Of a stretch of DNA of 6,852 nucleotides, positions 4,531-6,852 are shown piece by piece (the stretch's first letter is position 1; the number at the start of each line of letters is the position of its first letter). Made by a program: the position numbers and the translations under genes. Origin of the DNA: Chloroflexia bacterium (GTDB lineage Bacteria > Chloroflexota > Chloroflexia > Thermomicrobiales > UBA6265); NCBI GenBank assembly GCA_013698285.1, contig JACCVE010000429.1:1-6852 (forward strand). Direction: 5' to 3'. Below the pieces are notes generated by a model that was not told the origin of the DNA, did no database searches, and was given only the letters and a program-made list of their open reading frames with translations.

Positions 4531-6609
4531 TCACACGTCCGACCAGGCGATGGCCGTGCCCTGTTCGAGTTGGATCGCGAGGTCAGCGGGGCCGGTGACG
4601 GGGGGGAGGCAGACCATCCGCTCGCAGAGGTAGGCCGTTGGGAGGCCGTCGCGGCGGGGGCGGTCGGCCAGGATGGGGTAGGCGGCGGCGAGGGAAGGAT
4701 CGGCGGGGTCGGAGCGGGCGATGAGGAGGTGGGGGTCGTAGCGGGCGGAGGCGACGGCGAGGAGGGCTCGGGTGCCCGGCTCGGCGGGGTCGCCCGCCAG
4801 GACGAGTTCGCGGGGGGTCGCGAGGTAGGCGTCGAGGGCGGAGAGGTAGCGGCCAAAGGCGGTGGGATGATCGGCCATCGCCCCGGCCATCGCGCGGAGG
4901 ATGCTGGCAGCGCGGTCCCGATACGCCGTTTGGCCGGTCAGCGTGGCGATCTGGATCAGCACGCCGGCGGCGACGGCGTTGCCCGACGGCGTGGCACCGT
5001 CCTGGAGATCGCGAGGACGGGTGATGAGGCGCTCATGGTCCAGGCCCGTGTCGAAGAAGAGGGGACTATCCGGGTCGTGGAACTGGGACACCATCGTGTC
5101 CGCGATCGCCACAGCGTCGTCGAGCCAGCGGCGGTCCAGGGTCGCCGCCGCCAGGGCCAGGAGACCGTCGATCAGGTTGGCATGGTCGTCGAGGAAGGCC
5201 GGCACGCCGGTCCGGCCGTCCTTCCAGGTCCGGGATAGGCGGCCCTCCGCGTCGCGCATCTCGGTGAGGAGGAAGGTCGCGCAGCGGGTCGCCCTCGCGA
5301 CCAGGTCGGGACGATCGAGGGCACGTCCCGCGTCGGCGAAGGCGCGGAGCATCATCCCGTTCCAGGCGAGCAGGACCTTATCGTCTCGGCCTGGCCAGAC
5401 TCGCTCGGCCCGGGCGGCGAAGAGGCGGGGTAATGCGGCTCGCACGGCCGCCTCGACCTCGGCGGCAGTCATCCCCAAGTCGTCGCCGACCGCCGCCCAG
5501 GGGCGGGGCCGGTGCAGGATCGAGCGGCCCTCGAAGTTGCCCCGCTCAGTCACGCCGAAGGCGGCCCGGACGACCCGGCCGTCCTCTGGTCCCAGGACCG
5601 CGTCGATCCCGGCCGAGTCCCAGACGTAGAACCGGCCCTCCTCGCCCTCGCTGTCGGCGTCCTGGGCGGAGTAGAAGCCGCCCTCGGGCGCCGACATCTC
5701 GCGCTCGACATAGGCCAGGGTCTGCTCGACGACCTCCCGGTAGCGCGTTTCTCCGAACGCCCGGTAGGCGTCCAGGTAGATACTGAGGAGTTGGGCGTTG
5801 TCGTAGGTCATCTTCTCGAAGTGGGGCACGAGCCACTCGGCATCGACGCTGTAGCGGGCGAAGCCGCCGCCGACGTGGTCGTAGATCCCGCCGTCGGCCA
5901 TCGCGTCCAGCGTGCGGCGGACCATCCCGGCGGCCCCGGCGTCGCCGGTCCGATGGTGATGACGCAGGACGGTGTCGATGACGGCCGGCTGAGGGAACTT
6001 GGGGGCACCGCCGAAACCGCCCCACCTGGCGTCGAAGCTGGGGGCGAGCGCGTCGAGGGCGGTATCCAGGATGGCCGGTGAGAGGTCCGACGGGTCGGGA
6101 GTCGCGGTGGAGACCCGTTCGAGGTGGGCCCGCAACTGCTCGGCATTCGTCACCACGTCGTCCCGTCGCTCCCGCCAGGCACCGGCGACCGAGCGCAGCA
6201 CCTCGGCGAAGGCCGGCATGTTCATCCGCGGCGTCGGCGGCCAGTAGGTCCCGCCGAAGAAGGGCACGCCCTCGGGGGTCAAGAAGGCGTGGAGCGGCCA
6301 GCCGCCGTGGCCGGTCATCGCCTGGACGGCCTGCATGTAGATGCCGTCGACGTCCGGCCGCTCCTCACGGTCGACCTTGACGCAGACGAACTCGCGGTTC
6401 ATCAGCGCGGCGGTGGCCGGGTCCTCGAAGGACTCGTGGGCCATGACGTGGCACCAGTGACAGGCGGAATACCCGATACTGACCAGGATCGGGCGGTCCT
6501 CGGCGACGGCCCGGGCCAGCGCCGCGGGACCCCATTGCTCCCACTCGACCGGGTTGTCGCGGTGCTGGAGCAGGTAGGGGCTGGTGGCGTCGGCGAGGCG
6601 GTTGGGCAC
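4531..6609 (-). CDS. DUF255 thioredoxin-domain protein (YyaL / SPATA20-like), 692 aa
   Basis: GTG 6609-6607 is chosen because AGGAG (6622-6618) lies eight bases upstream and the protein then begins MPNRLADATSPYLLQH, the typical family start. The frame stays open to 6849, but that extension is rejected. Residues 1-165 form a thioredoxin-like domain: SIGYSACHWCHVMAHESF carries the Cys50-His-Trp-Cys53 pair, then VKVDREERPDVD and GGWPLHAFLTP. The rest resembles an (alpha/alpha)6-barrel of the glycosidase/epimerase type: WGGFGGAPKFP (196-206), GGGFARYSVDAEWLVPHFEK (247-266), SAQDADSEGEEG (314-325), LAWNGMM (414-420) and DDHANLIDG (474-482). The C-terminal CERMVC (662-667) matches the family's CxxxxC. 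Length is normal and no motif is missing. Function is unsettled in bacteria; redox activity and sugar binding are both conjecture. No signal peptide, so probably cytoplasmic. Confidence 0.95.
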   Translation of the reverse strand: MPNRLADATSPYLLQHRDNPVEWEQWGPAALARAVAEDRPILVSIGYSACHWCHVMAHESFEDPATAALMNREFVCVKVDREERPDVDGIYMQAVQAMTGHGGWPLHAFLTPEGVPFFGGTYWPPTPRMNMPAFAEVLRSVAGAWRERRDDVVTNAEQLRAHLERVSTATPDPSDLSPAILDTALDALAPSFDARWGGFGGAPKFPQPAVIDTVLRHHHRTGDAGAAGMVRRTLDAMADGGIYDHVGGGFARYSVDAEWLVPHFEKMTYDNAQLLSIYLDAYRAFGETRYREVVEQTLAYVEREMSAPEGGFYSAQDADSEGEEGRFYVWDSAGIDAVLGPEDGRVVRAAFGVTERGNFEGRSILHRPRPWAAVGDDLGMTAAEVEAAVRAALPRLFAARAERVWPGRDDKVLLAWNGMMLRAFADAGRALDRPDLVARATRCATFLLTEMRDAEGRLSRTWKDGRTGVPAFLDDHANLIDGLLALAAATLDRRWLDDAVAIADTMVSQFHDPDSPLFFDTGLDHERLITRPRDLQDGATPSGNAVAAGVLIQIATLTGQTAYRDRAASILRAMAGAMADHPTAFGRYLSALDAYLATPRELVLAGDPAEPGTRALLAVASARYDPHLLIARSDPADPSLAAAYPILADRPRRDGLPTAYLCERMVCLPPVTGPADLAIQLEQGTAIAWSDV

Positions 6610-6736
6610 GGGGACGACTCCTGGGTGACCTCGCGATCGTAGGGCCTGGTCCGCAAGTGAAGTGCCGCCCGACATCGGGCCGAGACGACCCGGGGCGGTC
6701 TGACGCGGGTATGGATAGGGGAGGAGAGGTCGGACG
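6610..6736. promoter_or_regulatory. Divergent gap between the DUF255 gene and proC
   Basis: This 127-bp stretch must carry promoters for both genes. A weak minus-strand -10-like TACGAT (6641-6636) lies about 27 bases before the DUF255 start, with no well-spaced -35. On the plus strand TATGGAT (6710-6716) is the only AT-rich patch, but it is very close to the proC ribosome binding site. No clear operator was found. Confidence 0.35.
6723..6729 (+). promoter_or_regulatory. Ribosome binding site of proC
   Basis: GGAGAGG lies seven bases before GTG 6737. An in-frame TAG at 6716-6718 prevents any earlier start, so together they fix the GTG start. Confidence 0.65.
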
Positions 6737-6852
6737 GTGACGGACTTGGCGGGGACGGACCTCCGGCTGGTGATGGTCGGCGCGGGAGTGATGGCAGAGG
6801 CGATGATCGCCGGGGTCCTGGCGCGGGGCACGGTCGGGCCACAGAGCATCGT
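6737..6852 (+). CDS. proC: Pyrroline-5-carboxylate reductase (partial, N-terminal 38 residues)
   Basis: From GTG 6737 the frame stays open to the window edge. It encodes LRLVMVGAGVMAEAMIAGVL (residues 9-28), the N-terminal Rossmann strand, glycine-rich loop and first helix of pyrroline-5-carboxylate reductase; GxGxMAxA is the family's NAD(P)-binding signature. The enzyme makes the last step of proline synthesis, reducing pyrroline-5-carboxylate to proline in the cytoplasm. The position before MA is Val where many members have Asn; Val is also seen in the family as I recall it. Only the first 38 residues are visible, so another Rossmann reductase of the same superfamily cannot be fully excluded. 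The gene is divergent from the DUF255 gene. Confidence 0.75.
   Translation, partial: MTDLAGTDLRLVMVGAGVMAEAMIAGVLARGTVGPQSI

Noticed and set aside
4267..5238. Plus-strand open frame of 323 codons
   Set aside because: It is Gly/Arg/Glu-rich with no recognisable motif and lies antisense to the DUF255 and metallopeptidase genes; a codon-bias shadow of GC-rich coding DNA.
5512..6081. Plus-strand open frame of 189 codons
   Set aside because: It is antisense to the conserved core of the DUF255 gene and has no recognisable domain.
6610..6849. Upstream extension of the DUF255 frame to 772 residues
   Set aside because: The extension shows no family motif and runs antisense through the proC start. 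The GTG at 6609 has a ribosome binding site and gives the canonical family N-terminus.
1..6852. Search for CRISPR arrays, insertion sequences, tRNA, rRNA or phage attachment sites
   Set aside because: No regularly spaced repeats, transposase motifs, terminal inverted repeats, cloverleaf with a TTC-type T-loop, or rRNA-like stretches were found. The only notable repeats are the short ones at 1419-1566.

Overview
The window is GC-rich chromosomal DNA from a bacterium, with short intergenic gaps, GTG starts mixed with ATG, and clear Shine-Dalgarno sequences before most genes. The gene set (an SCO1664-family kinase-like protein, an HExxHH neutral zinc metallopeptidase with an NTF2-like N-terminal region, a DUF255/YyaL-type protein and a DUF4352-like secreted protein) fits Chloroflexota of the Thermomicrobia type best. 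A high-GC actinobacterium is the main alternative. This placement is inference from gene content and composition, not a search result.

Layout, left to right. Minus strand, 1-572: the N-terminal 190 residues of a proline racemase / trans-3-hydroxy-L-proline dehydratase family enzyme, cut by the window edge. Minus strand, 575-1342: a complete SCO1664-family protein (PI3/4-kinase-like fold). Its stop codon lies two bases before the racemase-family start, so the two form a tight operon. A 238-bp divergent region (1343-1580) holds two ordered pairs of 12-bp direct repeats, an imperfect palindrome and candidate promoters for both directions. Plus strand, 1581-2276: a secreted acidic protein with a coiled coil, an Asp/Gly-rich linker and a DUF4352-like domain. 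Plus strand, 2395-3180: a fumarylacetoacetate hydrolase (FAH) family enzyme. A GC-rich hairpin separates it from the convergent minus-strand metallopeptidase gene (3255-4364). Minus strand, 4531-6609: the large DUF255 thioredoxin/(alpha/alpha)6 protein, followed by a terminator-like hairpin. Plus strand, 6737 to the edge: the first 38 residues of pyrroline-5-carboxylate reductase (proC), divergent from the DUF255 gene.

How the genes fit together. The window does not look like one dedicated pathway. The racemase-family enzyme and proC both act on proline-type imino acids but sit at opposite ends on opposite strands, so a functional link is only a suggestion. Two products (1581-2276 and 3255-4364) appear to be exported. 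I see no mobile element, CRISPR array, tRNA, rRNA or plasmid/phage signature, and no convincing new system. The points most worth a second look are the repeat-rich divergent promoter region, the coupling of a kinase-like protein of unknown role to an amino-acid enzyme, and the NTF2-like/metallopeptidase fusion.
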